Assembly: GCF_003752155.1 (NCBI RefSeq)
Contig: NZ_RJVG01000005.1
Coordinates: 62,001-126,000, forward strand
Source: Mobilisporobacter senegalensis
Lineage (GTDB): Bacteria > Bacillota > Clostridia > Lachnospirales > Lachnospiraceae
Reading direction: 5' to 3'
DNA length: 64,000 nt
Both the position numbers and the translations under genes were made by a program. The notes under the pieces are model-generated. The model was not told the origin of the DNA. It saw nothing but the letters and a program-made list of their open reading frames with translations, and did no database searches. This document shows, one piece after another, positions 42,724 to 51,268 of this stretch. The stretch's first letter is position 1. Each line of letters starts with the position of its first letter.

Positions 42724-43089
42724 TTAAGCTATTCTTTTATTTGCTTTGGCTTCTCTTATTTCTATATATCCATCAGAAAACTTGAATTTAACGATATGCT
42801 CATTTCCAAATTTACATTCATAGCTAACTTTTTTTACTGATGTAACTAAAAACATGTTAAGGACTCTTGTAATATCTTCAATTAATACATCTTCGGCATC
42901 ATAAAACACAACCATCTCGTCTTTCCCTAAACCATCAATTTCACATAATAAATTGTACAAAGTATAACGTCTCTCGCCATATAAAGGAAATCTTTCTATG
43001 ACTTCGTATTTTGTCGTGTCCTGCCAATTGTCATTTTCTTCGAAAAATTCTCTAATGTTGTCTATAAACTCTCTACCTTTATAGGTCAT
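42724..43089 (-). CDS. Uncharacterised small protein next to IS110
   Basis: 121 residues from ATG 43089 (GAGGAG eight bases upstream; the frame extends into IS DNA to 43224 and that part is rejected). Not recognised. Predicted alpha/beta: N-terminal helix REFIDNIREFFEEN, a repeat of beta strands in the C-terminal half (MFLVTSVKKVSYECKF, HIVKFKFSDGYIEI). No signal or membrane segment. Its promoter region abuts the left end of the IS110 element. Size and setting are compatible with an immunity-type or accessory protein, which is a guess. Confidence 0.6.
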   Translation of the reverse strand: MTYKGREFIDNIREFFEENDNWQDTTKYEVIERFPLYGERRYTLYNLLCEIDGLGKDEMVVFYDAEDVLIEDITRVLNMFLVTSVKKVSYECKFGNEHIVKFKFSDGYIEIREAKANKRIA

Positions 43090-43126
43090 AATAATCACTC
43101 CTCGTATTATATAGTAGTAGTGTTTA

Positions 43127-43345
43127 TAGACCCTCTCCAAGGTCTGTATGCTATACTTTTTGGAGATACTGTGGATTGGTGAATCACTCCTACCACTTGA
43201 TGGTTTCAGAAAGGCTCCAACCACAGGCTCTTTGTATATTTGTTAATCAGTTAGATACCGCATGACGGTTTATTTAGAACGAGGTTACAATCGCAGGGAG
43301 TACCCGTGGGTTCCAAACAGTATTAAATTTATTCAAAGGAGAATT
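43127..43345 (+). ncRNA. Candidate IS110 bridge RNA region (non-coding left end)
   Basis: IS110-family elements encode a structured bridge RNA in the non-coding end upstream of the transposase. The 220-bp stretch here has no gene and folds: AGACC / GGTCT (43128-43145), a longer stem CTGTGG.TTGG / CCAACCACAG (43169-43226) closing a loop of about 36 bases that could be a guide loop, ACCG / CGGT (43257-43268), and a third stem region GAAC...GTTC (43277-43313). Which loop pairs with donor or target is not determined. IS boundaries were not located exactly. Confidence 0.5.
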
Positions 43346-43348
43346 GCT

Positions 43349-44524
43349 ATGATTTACGCCGGAATTGATGTTGCCAAAGATAAGCATGATTGCTTTATCA
43401 CTAACTCAGATGGTGAGGTGCTATTTAGAGCATTTACCATTCAAAACAACCGTGATGGTTTTGATGATCTTTTTCAGAAGATTTTCTCAGTTGCAAAAGA
43501 TTTAACGAAAGTAAAAGTAGGGCTTGAAGCCACTGGACACTATAGTTACAATCTTCTCGGTTATCTCGTTGATAAAGGCCTTGCCACCTATGTTATCAAT
43601 CCATTACATACCAATCTGTACAGAAAAAGTCTAAGCCTTAGACAGACGAAAACGGATAAAGTAGATGCCCGAACAATTGCTTCTATGATTATGTCTGATG
43701 TGAACTTAAAGTCCTACTCAGACACATCTTATCACAATGAAGAATTAAAGTCATTAACACGTTACCGTTTTGATAAAGTAAAAGAACGTGCTAAGCTTAA
43801 AACTTCTATTTCCAGACTTGTTACAATCCTTTTCCCTGAATTAGAAAAGCTTGTTCCTACGCTTCACATGGTTTCTATTTATACTTTACTTTCAGAATTT
43901 CCAAGTGCCAATGCTGTTGCATCAGCTCATCTCACAAAGCTTGCAAACCTACTTGAAACAGCATCAAAAGGGCACTATTCCAAAGATACCGCTATTCTTT
44001 TCAGAGAAGCTGCCCGAACTTCTATCGGTTCAAATATGCCTGCTAAATCGCTTGAACTGAAGCACACAATTAAACTTATTCAGGAACTTGATTCCGAGAT
44101 AGATGAAATAGAATCTGAAATCAAAATCATTATGGATGAAATAAATTCCCCAATACTTAGTATTCCTGGAATAAGCTATCGTATGGGTGCAATGATTATC
44201 GCTGAAATCGGCGATTTTGAACGATTTGATACTCCTGATAAGATACTTGCTTATGCCGGTCTGTCACCATCGACTTACCAATCGGGTCAACTTGATGGTG
44301 CCTATTCCCATATGGAAAAACGAGGTTCCAAATATCTTCGTTACGCATTATTTAATGCGACTAAATTTGTTTGTAACTGGGATCCAACATTTGCAGCTTA
44401 CCTTGCAAAGAAACGTGCCGAAGGTAAGCACTACAATGTAGCAATATCTCATGCTACGAAGAAGCTTGTAAGAGTCATTTATCAACTGGAATGTTCTGGG
44501 CAAACATACATTAAATTAGCTTAG
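43349..44524 (+). CDS. IS110 family transposase, apparently intact
   Basis: 391 residues from ATG 43349 (AAAGGAG seven bases upstream; the longer frame back to 43262 covers the bridge RNA region). N-terminal DEDD RuvC-like domain: IYAGIDVAKDKHDCF (D), VGLEATGHYSYNL (E), KTDKVDARTIASMI (D, D). C-terminal Transposase_20 domain with SIPGISYRMGAMIIAEIGDF, ILAYAGLSPSTYQSGQ, the catalytic serine region, and KRGSKYLRYALF. No frameshift or stop. The element has no terminal inverted repeats, as usual for IS110. It seems recently active compared with its decayed surroundings. Confidence 0.93.
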   Translation: MIYAGIDVAKDKHDCFITNSDGEVLFRAFTIQNNRDGFDDLFQKIFSVAKDLTKVKVGLEATGHYSYNLLGYLVDKGLATYVINPLHTNLYRKSLSLRQTKTDKVDARTIASMIMSDVNLKSYSDTSYHNEELKSLTRYRFDKVKERAKLKTSISRLVTILFPELEKLVPTLHMVSIYTLLSEFPSANAVASAHLTKLANLLETASKGHYSKDTAILFREAARTSIGSNMPAKSLELKHTIKLIQELDSEIDEIESEIKIIMDEINSPILSIPGISYRMGAMIIAEIGDFERFDTPDKILAYAGLSPSTYQSGQLDGAYSHMEKRGSKYLRYALFNATKFVCNWDPTFAAYLAKKRAEGKHYNVAISHATKKLVRVIYQLECSGQTYIKLA

Positions 44525-45013
44525 GTTTTATAAATAAATATCTCCTTTTTGAGCACCTACAAAGATGCTCTGTTTGTCATGCAGTTTTCAATGTCCTATG
44601 AACTAATTTTCAGTTCTCAATCTATCTGAAATGCATTTCTGCAATTCATTCAAAAAAATAACATTTTAGACTTGACTTTTAATAGTTAGTCTTTCAAATG
44701 TTCTGGTGTAGTATACTATATTTTGCTTTTAATAAATATGAATCAACTATAATATTTATTTTTTTTTCACTATTTTTATGCTCTCTACTTGAATCAAATA
44801 AATCCTAACCAACTATGGCAAAATTTGAGAGTGGAAACACCTTTAATCCAAGCTTTTTTGTGTATTTCTTGTATCCGCTGATATATTTTATCATCTTCGG
44901 AATCTTAGTCCTTTCGGTCTTATGTGTATGTGCTCCCTTTATATTTTCTAAAAAGAAATCTCTTTTTATCAAAAACCAAATCTCTTGGTACATATTTCAG
45001 TCTATGGTAATTA
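44525..45013. other. Gene-free AT-rich stretch including the IS110 right end
   Basis: The first 60-120 bases after the transposase stop (GAGCACC..GATGCTC hairpin near 44554-44571) are probably the IS right end. The rest is very AT-rich with no supported frame; an open frame at 44815-45045 has no ribosome site and reads as membrane-like only because of base composition. Confidence 0.5.
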
Positions 45014-45260
45014 TTATGTATGCCTTTCAAAGTTCACTATATTGAAAACACTATATTCTTCCTGGTGAACTTCAGTTTTTCCTATTGTCAGATTAGTATT
45101 TGTTTTCATTTCCTTCCAGGTAATAAACGGCAATTTATTAATTATAAATTTACTTAAATTTTTCTTCTTGTTCATTGCTTACAGTTACAACCATTTTTAA
45201 TTTATCACCTTTGTATTCTGCAAGGTTATTTTTTATTTCATTGAGTAATAAATCAGAAAT
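45014..45260 (-). pseudogene. Frameshifted gene remnant
   Basis: Two minus-strand open pieces in different frames follow one another: ISDLLLNEIKNNLAEYKGDK ... EEKFK then stop, and NKLPFITWKEMKTNT...HQEEYSVFNI then stop at 45014. Neither has a start codon with a ribosome site. The composition (Lys/Glu/Asn-rich, ordinary codon use) is protein-like. Function not recognised. Confidence 0.4.
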
Positions 45261-45481
45261 CACTTAACCACCTACCTTATACCAATATTGTCTTGTCTCT
45301 TTTCTACTACTTTATATATTAGATTCAATTATTTTAATCATGATGTTAGGCATTTCACCTCTTTATCTATATATCGAATCCCCATTTTTTTACTCTTGCT
45401 TGTATGGCAAGCTTTACATTATTAAATGTAACAAAGATATTTTACATAAAATACAAAATTCGATTCCTTTTATAAATAATA

Positions 45482-45729
45482 TCATAATTTTCTTCGTTTC
45501 AGTTCCTCCATTAATTCGATAAAATTACCTGGATAATACGACGTACAGAAATGCTTAAAATTTGTATCTCGGTAATTTGTATCGCTATTTATAGTCCAAA
45601 TAACTCTTTCCAAATAGCACTGCTTTTTATCTTCTTCATTATCTCGATTATCTGCAGTTTGAAATATTAATATGACATCCTTATTATCGGAATTATAATT
45701 AATCCAACCCTTTTTCCATTAAAATACAT
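45482..45729 (-). pseudogene. Truncated and frameshifted gene, immunity-protein-like remnant
   Basis: An ATG at 45729 (MYFNGK) is followed by a frame change to a stretch of about 75 codons: GWINYNSDNKDVILIFQTAD, ERVIWTINSDTNY, HFCTSYYPGNFIELMEELKR, stop at 45482. The stop of the 45744 gene lies 15 bases upstream. The long open part without a start indicates decay. Its size and look resemble small cytosolic immunity-like proteins, but no family is identified. Confidence 0.5.
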
Positions 45730-45743
45730 TTTTTTCTTTTTAA

Positions 45744-46202
45744 CTATTTATTACTTAAAATTCCCTTATATTCAGCAATATAGTCCTTTCCACAAGCTGT
45801 TACAGAGATTAAGTCTAATTTACCAATAAACATATATTCATATTCATTATTATATTCTGAATAATCAATACTTTCAGGAATTGAAGATACAGATTTATAA
45901 TAATAATTTCTTACTTTTTTTTCATATGAGATAGGCTCATTATTTAAAAGCTCATTATCTTTTTTTATTTCTTCTTCTGTTTGATTTCTATATATAACCT
46001 TATAAGAATCACCCACTTTTTCAAGAGAATATAGAGGAATTACATTTTCTTTTTCTGTGATACTTTCTTGTATTTCGCTCTTACTTTTATAAATTTTTTC
46101 TACAGTTATTTCTTTCGCATAAACTATTCCAGTTGCACCCAAAACAAATACCAATAAACTAAATATTAATAAATTAAATTTACCCTTTTTTAAAAATTTC
46201 AT
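45744..46202 (-). CDS. Secreted protein of unknown function
   Basis: 152 residues. A clear signal peptide (1-29: basic start, FNLLIFSLLVFVLGATGIVYA, cleavage after AKE-like site) and a soluble mature part rich in Glu, Tyr and Asn (VGDSYKVIYRNQTEEEI, YYKSVSSIPESIDYSEYNNEYEYMF, ISVTACGKDYIAEYKG). Two beta-hairpin-like segments; a single Cys. No family is recognised. GGGAGG nine bases upstream supports the start. It is the only intact non-IS gene in the decayed block between R1 and R2 besides 42724. Confidence 0.7.
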   Translation of the reverse strand: MKFLKKGKFNLLIFSLLVFVLGATGIVYAKEITVEKIYKSKSEIQESITEKENVIPLYSLEKVGDSYKVIYRNQTEEEIKKDNELLNNEPISYEKKVRNYYYKSVSSIPESIDYSEYNNEYEYMFIGKLDLISVTACGKDYIAEYKGILSNK

Positions 46203-46314
46203 AATTAGCCTCCCTTATTGAATTAATAATAAAAGTATACAGTTTGTGGTAATTATTGTCAATACCAATTGAGATATATGTTAAATTCACATATTACTAT
46301 CTCAAAATTTTTAT

Positions 46315-46434
46315 TTAATATTTATCTCTTCGATTTTTTCTTTTGTAGTGGTCTAAAAAATGGTTTGCACTATTAAGCACAGAGAATTCTTTTCCATTTT
46401 CCTTATAACTTCTTCCGGTACTACTTGTCAAAAA
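46315..46434 (-). pseudogene. C-terminal gene fragment
   Basis: A 40-codon minus-strand open piece without a start: LTSSTGRSYKENGKEFSVLN, ANHFLDHYKRKN, stop at 46315. The sequence is protein-like rather than composition-driven, so it is probably the tail of a lost gene; parts of 46203-46314 and 46435-46602 show nothing else. Confidence 0.35.
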
Positions 46435-46602
46435 TAGTTTAAGCAAATATAATTAAATTTATCTCACACTTTTTAAATCTATATTAGAAATTAATTACTT
46501 ATTCCTTAAAGACCCTCTAAGTTCTATATTGGAATTCTGTATATCTATATTATAAGCAGTCTTTTACATTATAACAATTTATTACTTCTTTCACGATATA
46601 TT

Positions 46603-46876
46603 TTAATATTCAAACAAATTAAATCGGCATGGAAACTTTATTAAATTTTTTTCTATCATTTGCCCAACATTTTCGCAATCTCCTATACCCAAAAAAGTAG
46701 ATGTAAATTCATTTAAAAAGAATTTTTTAGTATCATCATCCCAACTATCAACCACTGATGGGTTTATAGCAAAATTATCCAACCGGCAAACAACCATATT
46801 ATTTAATACATTTATTACTGTTTTTTCAGTTTCTTCCGAGTTTTATCCGAACTTCATCAAAATCCAGATTTTGCAT
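46603..46876 (-). pseudogene. Frameshifted small gene remnant
   Basis: ATG at 46876 starts MQNLDFDEVRIKLG and hits a stop after 16 codons; a one-frame shift near 46835 joins SEETEKTVINVLNNMVVCRL, AINPSVVDSWDDDTKKFFL and ENVGQMIEKNLIKFPCRF to a stop at 46603. The rejoined protein would be about 91 residues. Function unknown. Confidence 0.5.
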
Positions 46877-46978
46877 AACTTCTTAAAATCAATCATTCAG
46901 GAATCTTTAGTTTAAACCATTTTCAGAATTCATCCCTGTAAAATACTTCTCCGAAAAACCTCAATTTCAAATATCACT

Positions 46979-47375
46979 GTGTCGTTGGGTAATATCCTTC
47001 ATCTTCTTCTAGGTAATTCCATTCATCCTCCAACAAGATTATTTTCCCTTTCTTTTTCCTTCAAAAGTTCTTGCTCAGAAGCTCAATTTCTTCTTCTATT
47101 TTCCTTCATTCTTTCCGTTCCTTTTTCTTGTTTTCAGAAAAGCGAAAAGAGCTGGAATACTTGATTTTACTGGGATTTTTCTGTGCTGAATTATTAGATG
47201 CTATGCGTAGTCTGTAATTCAAAAGACAAAAAACAGACCTGAGATGGGGCGGTTTAATGCCCTATCTAGGTCTGAATTGCTAAGATGCTTTCGCATGATT
47301 TTCTATTTCATTTTCTACTTGTCGACGAGGATAATTCAAGTTACCGCAAGGATAAGACGAGGTGCCTCGGGACAT
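46979..47375 (-). repeat. ~400-bp direct repeat R2 (right copy)
   Basis: Diverged copy of R1 in the same orientation. Best conserved are GAGCTGGAA.NCTTGATTTT, the hairpin CAGACCTGAGATGGGG / CCCTATCTAGGTCTG, GTCGACGAGGATAATT, and the end GTGCCTCGGGACAT. The left subterminal inverted repeat has decayed and the internal frame has stops. It starts nine bases after the DegV gene stop and its hairpin may act as that gene's terminator. Confidence 0.7.
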
Positions 47376-47383
47376 TTAAATCC

Positions 47384-48220
47384 TTAATAAGCTACTATAA
47401 TTCCGCCTTCATTAGCATATAAAGAAGCAATGCCTGCGGTATCCGCTATAAATACACTTTTAAATTTAACTAATTTTAATATTTCTTCTTTAATATATAA
47501 AGCTCTTTCATAGTTATTACAATGAGCAATTCCTAAAATTTTATTCTCTGGATCAATAACATCCTGAACTATAGTAGTAGCCATTAATTTTAAAGCTTTA
47601 TTAATTCCTCTTGCCTGGTCAATCTTATAGATGGTGCCTTCCTTTGTTGCTCCCATGACAGGCTTTATATTTAAAGCGCTTGCAATGATTGCTTTCAGAT
47701 TGGATAATCGTCCATTCTTTCTAAGTGTCTCTAAAGATTCTAATACAAATTTAGTATTTAATTCTTCAATAAAATGATTTATCTGCTCTACCACTTTTTC
47801 GAAAGGATGACCTGATTCTATATATTCTTTGATCTTCATCACTATTAAAGTCTGTGCCACAGAGGCTGCCTTGGAATCAAATACTGCGATATTTCGACCC
47901 GGATGTTCTTCCAGATATAATTTCTTAGCTAATTCAGCACTATTATATGATCCGCTTAAGCTGGAAGATAATGTTACTACATATTGATCTCCTTCTTCAG
48001 AAAATGCATTCATATATGCTTCTGGAGATGGACATGAGGATTTGGGGCAGTTCGGGCTTGCTTCCATCTTTCTAATAAATTCTTTTTGATCAAATGTTTC
48101 ATCATCTACTATTGTTTCATTATCAATATGAATAGATAATGGTACCAATTCTATATGTTCATCTTTTTTTAAATCTGCTGTTAAGTCAGTACAGCTATCT
48201 CCAATAATTTTGTAATTCAT
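47384..48220 (-). CDS. DegV family protein (second of two)
   Basis: 278 residues. KIIGDSCTDLTADL, LVPLSIHIDNETIVDDETFDQ, SCPSPEAYMNAFSEEGDQYVVTLSSSLSGSYNSAELA, FVLESLETLRKNGRLSNLKA, NIKPVMG and a C-terminal IADTAGIASLYANEGGIIVAY, all as in DegV/FakB fatty-acid-binding proteins. It is about as long as the copy at 39462 but clearly diverged. AGGAGG ribosome site. Alone on the minus strand, with repeat R2 directly downstream. Confidence 0.9.
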   Translation of the reverse strand: MNYKIIGDSCTDLTADLKKDEHIELVPLSIHIDNETIVDDETFDQKEFIRKMEASPNCPKSSCPSPEAYMNAFSEEGDQYVVTLSSSLSGSYNSAELAKKLYLEEHPGRNIAVFDSKAASVAQTLIVMKIKEYIESGHPFEKVVEQINHFIEELNTKFVLESLETLRKNGRLSNLKAIIASALNIKPVMGATKEGTIYKIDQARGINKALKLMATTIVQDVIDPENKILGIAHCNNYERALYIKEEILKLVKFKSVFIADTAGIASLYANEGGIIVAY

Positions 48221-48334
48221 AAAAATCCTCCTAAATCCAATTTCTACATTATGTAGTTTTCATTACTACCAATCATAACATGAATATAACCATTTGAAAA
48301 GAGGTATTTTATAATTTGTCGATTCAGGACATGT

Positions 48335-48380
48335 AAAAAGCGAGTGGATTAATTATTAATATAACCGCCACTCGCTTAAA
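48335..48380 (-). terminator. Terminator after htpG
   Basis: AGCGAGTGG / CCACTCGCT arms with a 20-base AT-rich loop, 32 bases after the htpG stop; on the minus strand it is followed by TTTTTACATG. Confidence 0.8.
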
Positions 48381-48411
48381 TATTATAGATTAATTATTAA
48401 ATTTTAAAGGA

Positions 48412-50484
48412 TTATTTTGTAACCAGTAACATAATCTGGTTGCTTCGATTTATAAATTTAGTCATTGCTTCTGCAGGCAATGGTTTATGACTTAACAATG
48501 CTAAATCATATAACTGTTCACAGATCAGATTTACATTGTCTCCTTCTTTATTCTCCAGGATGTATTGTACAAGTTTATTATTTGCATTTAATACTAAGGT
48601 TTCACTTGATCCAAACATATTTGGGTCCATTCCATACATATTGTACATCTTCATCATATCCTGCATTCTGCGGCTTTCTTCAGATAATGTGATCATAGAG
48701 GATACATTTTCATTTTTCAATTTTTCAACTTTAACTTCAAGTTTTTCTTTATTTAAAGCTTTTTTAAAGAGCTCTGTCAAAGTATCCACTTGTTTCTTTA
48801 ATATTTCTTCATCCTCTTTATTCGCTTCTTCTTTTAGATTTTCCGTTAAATCTGAATCAATTCTTTGGAATTTGATTGCATCATCCTGCTGCTCTAATTG
48901 AGAAATAAAAGGCTGGTCAATATTATGAGTAAGAATCAATGCATCAATTCCTTCTTCTTTAAATAGATTGATATACTGACTTTGCTGTTGTTCATCTGTT
49001 ACATAGAAGATAGTTGCTTGTTTCTTCTCATCTTTCTTGTTGTCCTCTTTTTCATCGGCTTCATTTTTCTCAGTTGATGAATCCTTAACTTCTTCTTTCT
49101 CTGGTTCATTCTCAGATTTTTTATTGCCTGCTTCAATATATTCAGGAAGAGTGATATATTTTCCCTCTAGGTTCTTAAAGATAATAAAGTCTTTCATCTT
49201 ATCTCTGAATTTATCATCTTTTAAGCAGCCAAATTTAATGAATGGACTAAGGTCATCCCAGAACTTTTCATAATTTTCTTTATCCACTTTATACATTCCG
49301 GATAATTTATCTGCAACTTTTTTCGTAATATATTCTGAAATCTTCTTAACAAATCCATCATTTTGAAGAGCACTTCTTGAAACATTAAGAGGAAGATCAG
49401 GGCAGTCAATGACACCTTTTAATAACATTAAAAATTCAGGGATCACTTCTTTAATGTTATCTGCAATAAATACCTGATTATTATATAATTTAATAGTTCC
49501 TTCCAAAGTATCATATTCTGTATTTAATTTAGGGAAATATAAGATACCTTTTAAATTAAACGGATAATCCATGTTAAGATGTATCCAGAATAAAGGTTCT
49601 TTATAATCGTGGAAAACATTACGATAGAATTCTTTATACTCTTCATCACTACATTCATTTGGGTGTTTTGTCCAAAGAGGGGTAGGATTATTAACAGGTT
49701 CTGGTTTCTTAGGAACTTTCTTTGTTTCCTTCTTAGAGTCTTCGGATTCTTCCTTAGCATTTCCTTCTTCATCTACCGTTGCATCAATAACAGTATCTTC
49801 TGCTTCTGCCCCATCCACTTCTTCTTCCACTTCTTCAAATTCCTCTGGAGCATTGATATTTTTAAAATAAATCTCAACCGGCATGAATGAACAATATTTT
49901 TGGATCACTTCTTTTGCTCTGTATTCATTAGAGAATTCATAACTATCTTCATTTAAATAAAGAGTGATCTCAGTTCCGCGGGTTTCTTTATCCCCGTCGT
50001 TCATTTCAAATTCTGTTCCGCCTTCAGATACCCAATGAACTGGGACAGCACCTTCTTGATATGACAATGTATCAATGGTTACTTTATCTGCAACCATGAA
50101 CGAGGAATAAAAACCCAGACCAAAATGTCCAATAATTTGATCTTCATTTGTTTTATCTTTATATTTTTCCAAGAAAGCTTCTGCACCTGAGAAAGCAATC
50201 TGATTGATATATTCTTTCACTTCATCGCCAGTCATACCAATACCATTATCGATAAACTTAATTGTTTTCTCCTCTGGATTTACAATGACTTCAATTTTGA
50301 ACTTATTGTCGTCTGGAAGATTCACTTCTCCCATAAGCTCAAGTTTTTTTAGTTTTGTTACAGCATCACTACCATTAGAGATCAATTCACGAAAGAATAT
50401 ATCATGGTCAGAATATAACCATTTTTTAATAATTGGAAATATATTCTCCGAATTAATTGAAAGACTACCTTTTTGTTTACTCAT
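48412..50484 (-). CDS. htpG: Hsp90-family molecular chaperone HtpG with two acidic inserts
   Basis: 690 residues against about 620-630 in most bacteria. GHKL ATPase: IFFRELISNGSDAVTKL (N), IDNGIGMTGDEV (D, G), IGHFGLGFYSSFMV, RGTEITLYL. Middle domain LPLNVSRSALQNDGFVKKI with the catalytic Arg, and C-terminal dimerisation domain to the end. Two extra charged segments occur: about residues 211-262 (Glu/Asp then Lys-rich, between N and middle domains) and about 453-489 (Glu/Lys/Asp). The first is in the place of the eukaryotic Hsp90 charged linker. Upstream is a CIRCE operator and promoter; the mRNA starts with a family 1 repeat. Confidence 0.95.
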   Translation of the reverse strand: MSKQKGSLSINSENIFPIIKKWLYSDHDIFFRELISNGSDAVTKLKKLELMGEVNLPDDNKFKIEVIVNPEEKTIKFIDNGIGMTGDEVKEYINQIAFSGAEAFLEKYKDKTNEDQIIGHFGLGFYSSFMVADKVTIDTLSYQEGAVPVHWVSEGGTEFEMNDGDKETRGTEITLYLNEDSYEFSNEYRAKEVIQKYCSFMPVEIYFKNINAPEEFEEVEEEVDGAEAEDTVIDATVDEEGNAKEESEDSKKETKKVPKKPEPVNNPTPLWTKHPNECSDEEYKEFYRNVFHDYKEPLFWIHLNMDYPFNLKGILYFPKLNTEYDTLEGTIKLYNNQVFIADNIKEVIPEFLMLLKGVIDCPDLPLNVSRSALQNDGFVKKISEYITKKVADKLSGMYKVDKENYEKFWDDLSPFIKFGCLKDDKFRDKMKDFIIFKNLEGKYITLPEYIEAGNKKSENEPEKEEVKDSSTEKNEADEKEDNKKDEKKQATIFYVTDEQQQSQYINLFKEEGIDALILTHNIDQPFISQLEQQDDAIKFQRIDSDLTENLKEEANKEDEEILKKQVDTLTELFKKALNKEKLEVKVEKLKNENVSSMITLSEESRRMQDMMKMYNMYGMDPNMFGSSETLVLNANNKLVQYILENKEGDNVNLICEQLYDLALLSHKPLPAEAMTKFINRSNQIMLLVTK

Positions 50485-50525
50485 AATAAATCTCTCCTAT
50501 TCATAATAACATTTACAAAACTTAT

Positions 50526-50600
50526 ACTGTACGTCCCTGGATAAGTTCAACCAGAATCCAGATGTGGTTGAAACCACATCTGGATTAAGTTTCATTTTAC
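50526..50600 (-). repeat. Family 1 structured leader repeat, short copy C (htpG leader)
   Basis: Read on the minus strand: ATGAAACTTAATCCAG, helix AATCCAGATGTGG / CCACATCTGGATT, then GGTTGAACTTATCCAGGGACGTACAG, where it ends. It lacks the second arm of copies A and B. It lies between the htpG -10 box and ribosome site, so it would be the first part of the mRNA. Confidence 0.7.
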
Positions 50601-50612
50601 ATTTCATAAAAT

Positions 50613-50641
50613 ATCTTAATACGAAATAATTTCCTTGTCAA
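50613..50641 (-). promoter_or_regulatory. htpG promoter
   Basis: TTGACA (50641-50636), 17-base spacer, TAAGAT (50618-50613) on the minus strand. Perfect -35. The CIRCE palindrome ends seven bases upstream of the -35. Confidence 0.75.
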
Positions 50642-50648
50642 GATAAAA

Positions 50649-50675
50649 TTAGCACTCAATATGGCTGAGTGCTAA
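50649..50675. promoter_or_regulatory. CIRCE operator (HrcA binding site)
   Basis: TTAGCACTC-N9-GAGTGCTAA, an exact match to the CIRCE consensus with the canonical nine-base spacer. It sits just upstream of the htpG promoter, implying HrcA repression of htpG. In B. subtilis htpG is not CIRCE-controlled. Confidence 0.95.
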
Positions 50676-50691
50676 CAAATTTGTTGTTTTA

Positions 50692-51183
50692 TTAAATTTC
50701 TTCATAAGAAATACTATTTTCCTTTAAAAAATTCTTTACATAAGAATCCCATTCATGTTCCAAAGATTTATCTAATGTAAAAGTTCGAAGTGATGTACCT
50801 GTAATTATATGCAATTCATTATGTTCATATCTGACATTTAAATATAATCCATTTACATCTTCTTTTTTAAATGGCAATTTCATTTCATCTAAAATTTTTT
50901 GAGTATTCTTACCTTGAAATTGTAATACTATTTTAATAAATTGTGGTGTCTTACTTCCTTTCATTAATTGAAAAGCAAATGGTTTTATTTCTATCCAGTT
51001 TGAATAATCCTCAAGTTCTTCCAGTTCATCGTTTGTGAACCACTCTTTATTCAATTTTCCTGATACATGAAATTGACTAAAGGTAGTAATATCTAATTCG
51101 CAGAGAAGATAATCATCAAAAACAGAATGTATTAATAAACTTGACATAAACGATTTAACATCAAGTATTTTCATTGAAATCAT
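50692..51183 (-). CDS. DUF5721 family protein
   Basis: 163 residues, cytosolic, matching the Lachnospiraceae DUF5721 family: MKILDVKSFMSSLL at the start, FDDYLLCELDITTFSQFHVSGKLN, IKPFAFQLMKGSKTPQFIKIVLQF and LYLNVRYEHNELHIITGTSLRTFTLDK. Function unknown. GGAG seven bases before ATG 51183. The next gene on the strand is htpG, but CIRCE and promoter lie between. Confidence 0.75.
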   Translation of the reverse strand: MISMKILDVKSFMSSLLIHSVFDDYLLCELDITTFSQFHVSGKLNKEWFTNDELEELEDYSNWIEIKPFAFQLMKGSKTPQFIKIVLQFQGKNTQKILDEMKLPFKKEDVNGLYLNVRYEHNELHIITGTSLRTFTLDKSLEHEWDSYVKNFLKENSISYEEI

Positions 51184-51268
51184 GTTGCAGCTCCTTTTCT
51201 ATTAAAGATTGAAATTTTATGGCAAAGATATATAATAAGTATATCATGTTTATGCAAGGAGAAGAAGA

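Noticed and set aside
43090-43224. N-terminal extension of the 42724 gene
   Set aside because: The extension reads through the IS110 left end; ATG 43089 has GGAG spacing and the extension has no protein-like pattern.
44815-45045. Open frame for a 76-residue membrane-like peptide
   Set aside because: No ribosome site, lies in very AT-rich DNA where T-rich codons give hydrophobic residues by chance, and overlaps an opposite-strand frame of equal quality.
49609-49890. Plus-strand Phe/Ile-rich frame inside htpG
   Set aside because: Antisense of the Glu/Lys-rich acidic linker coding region; composition artefact.
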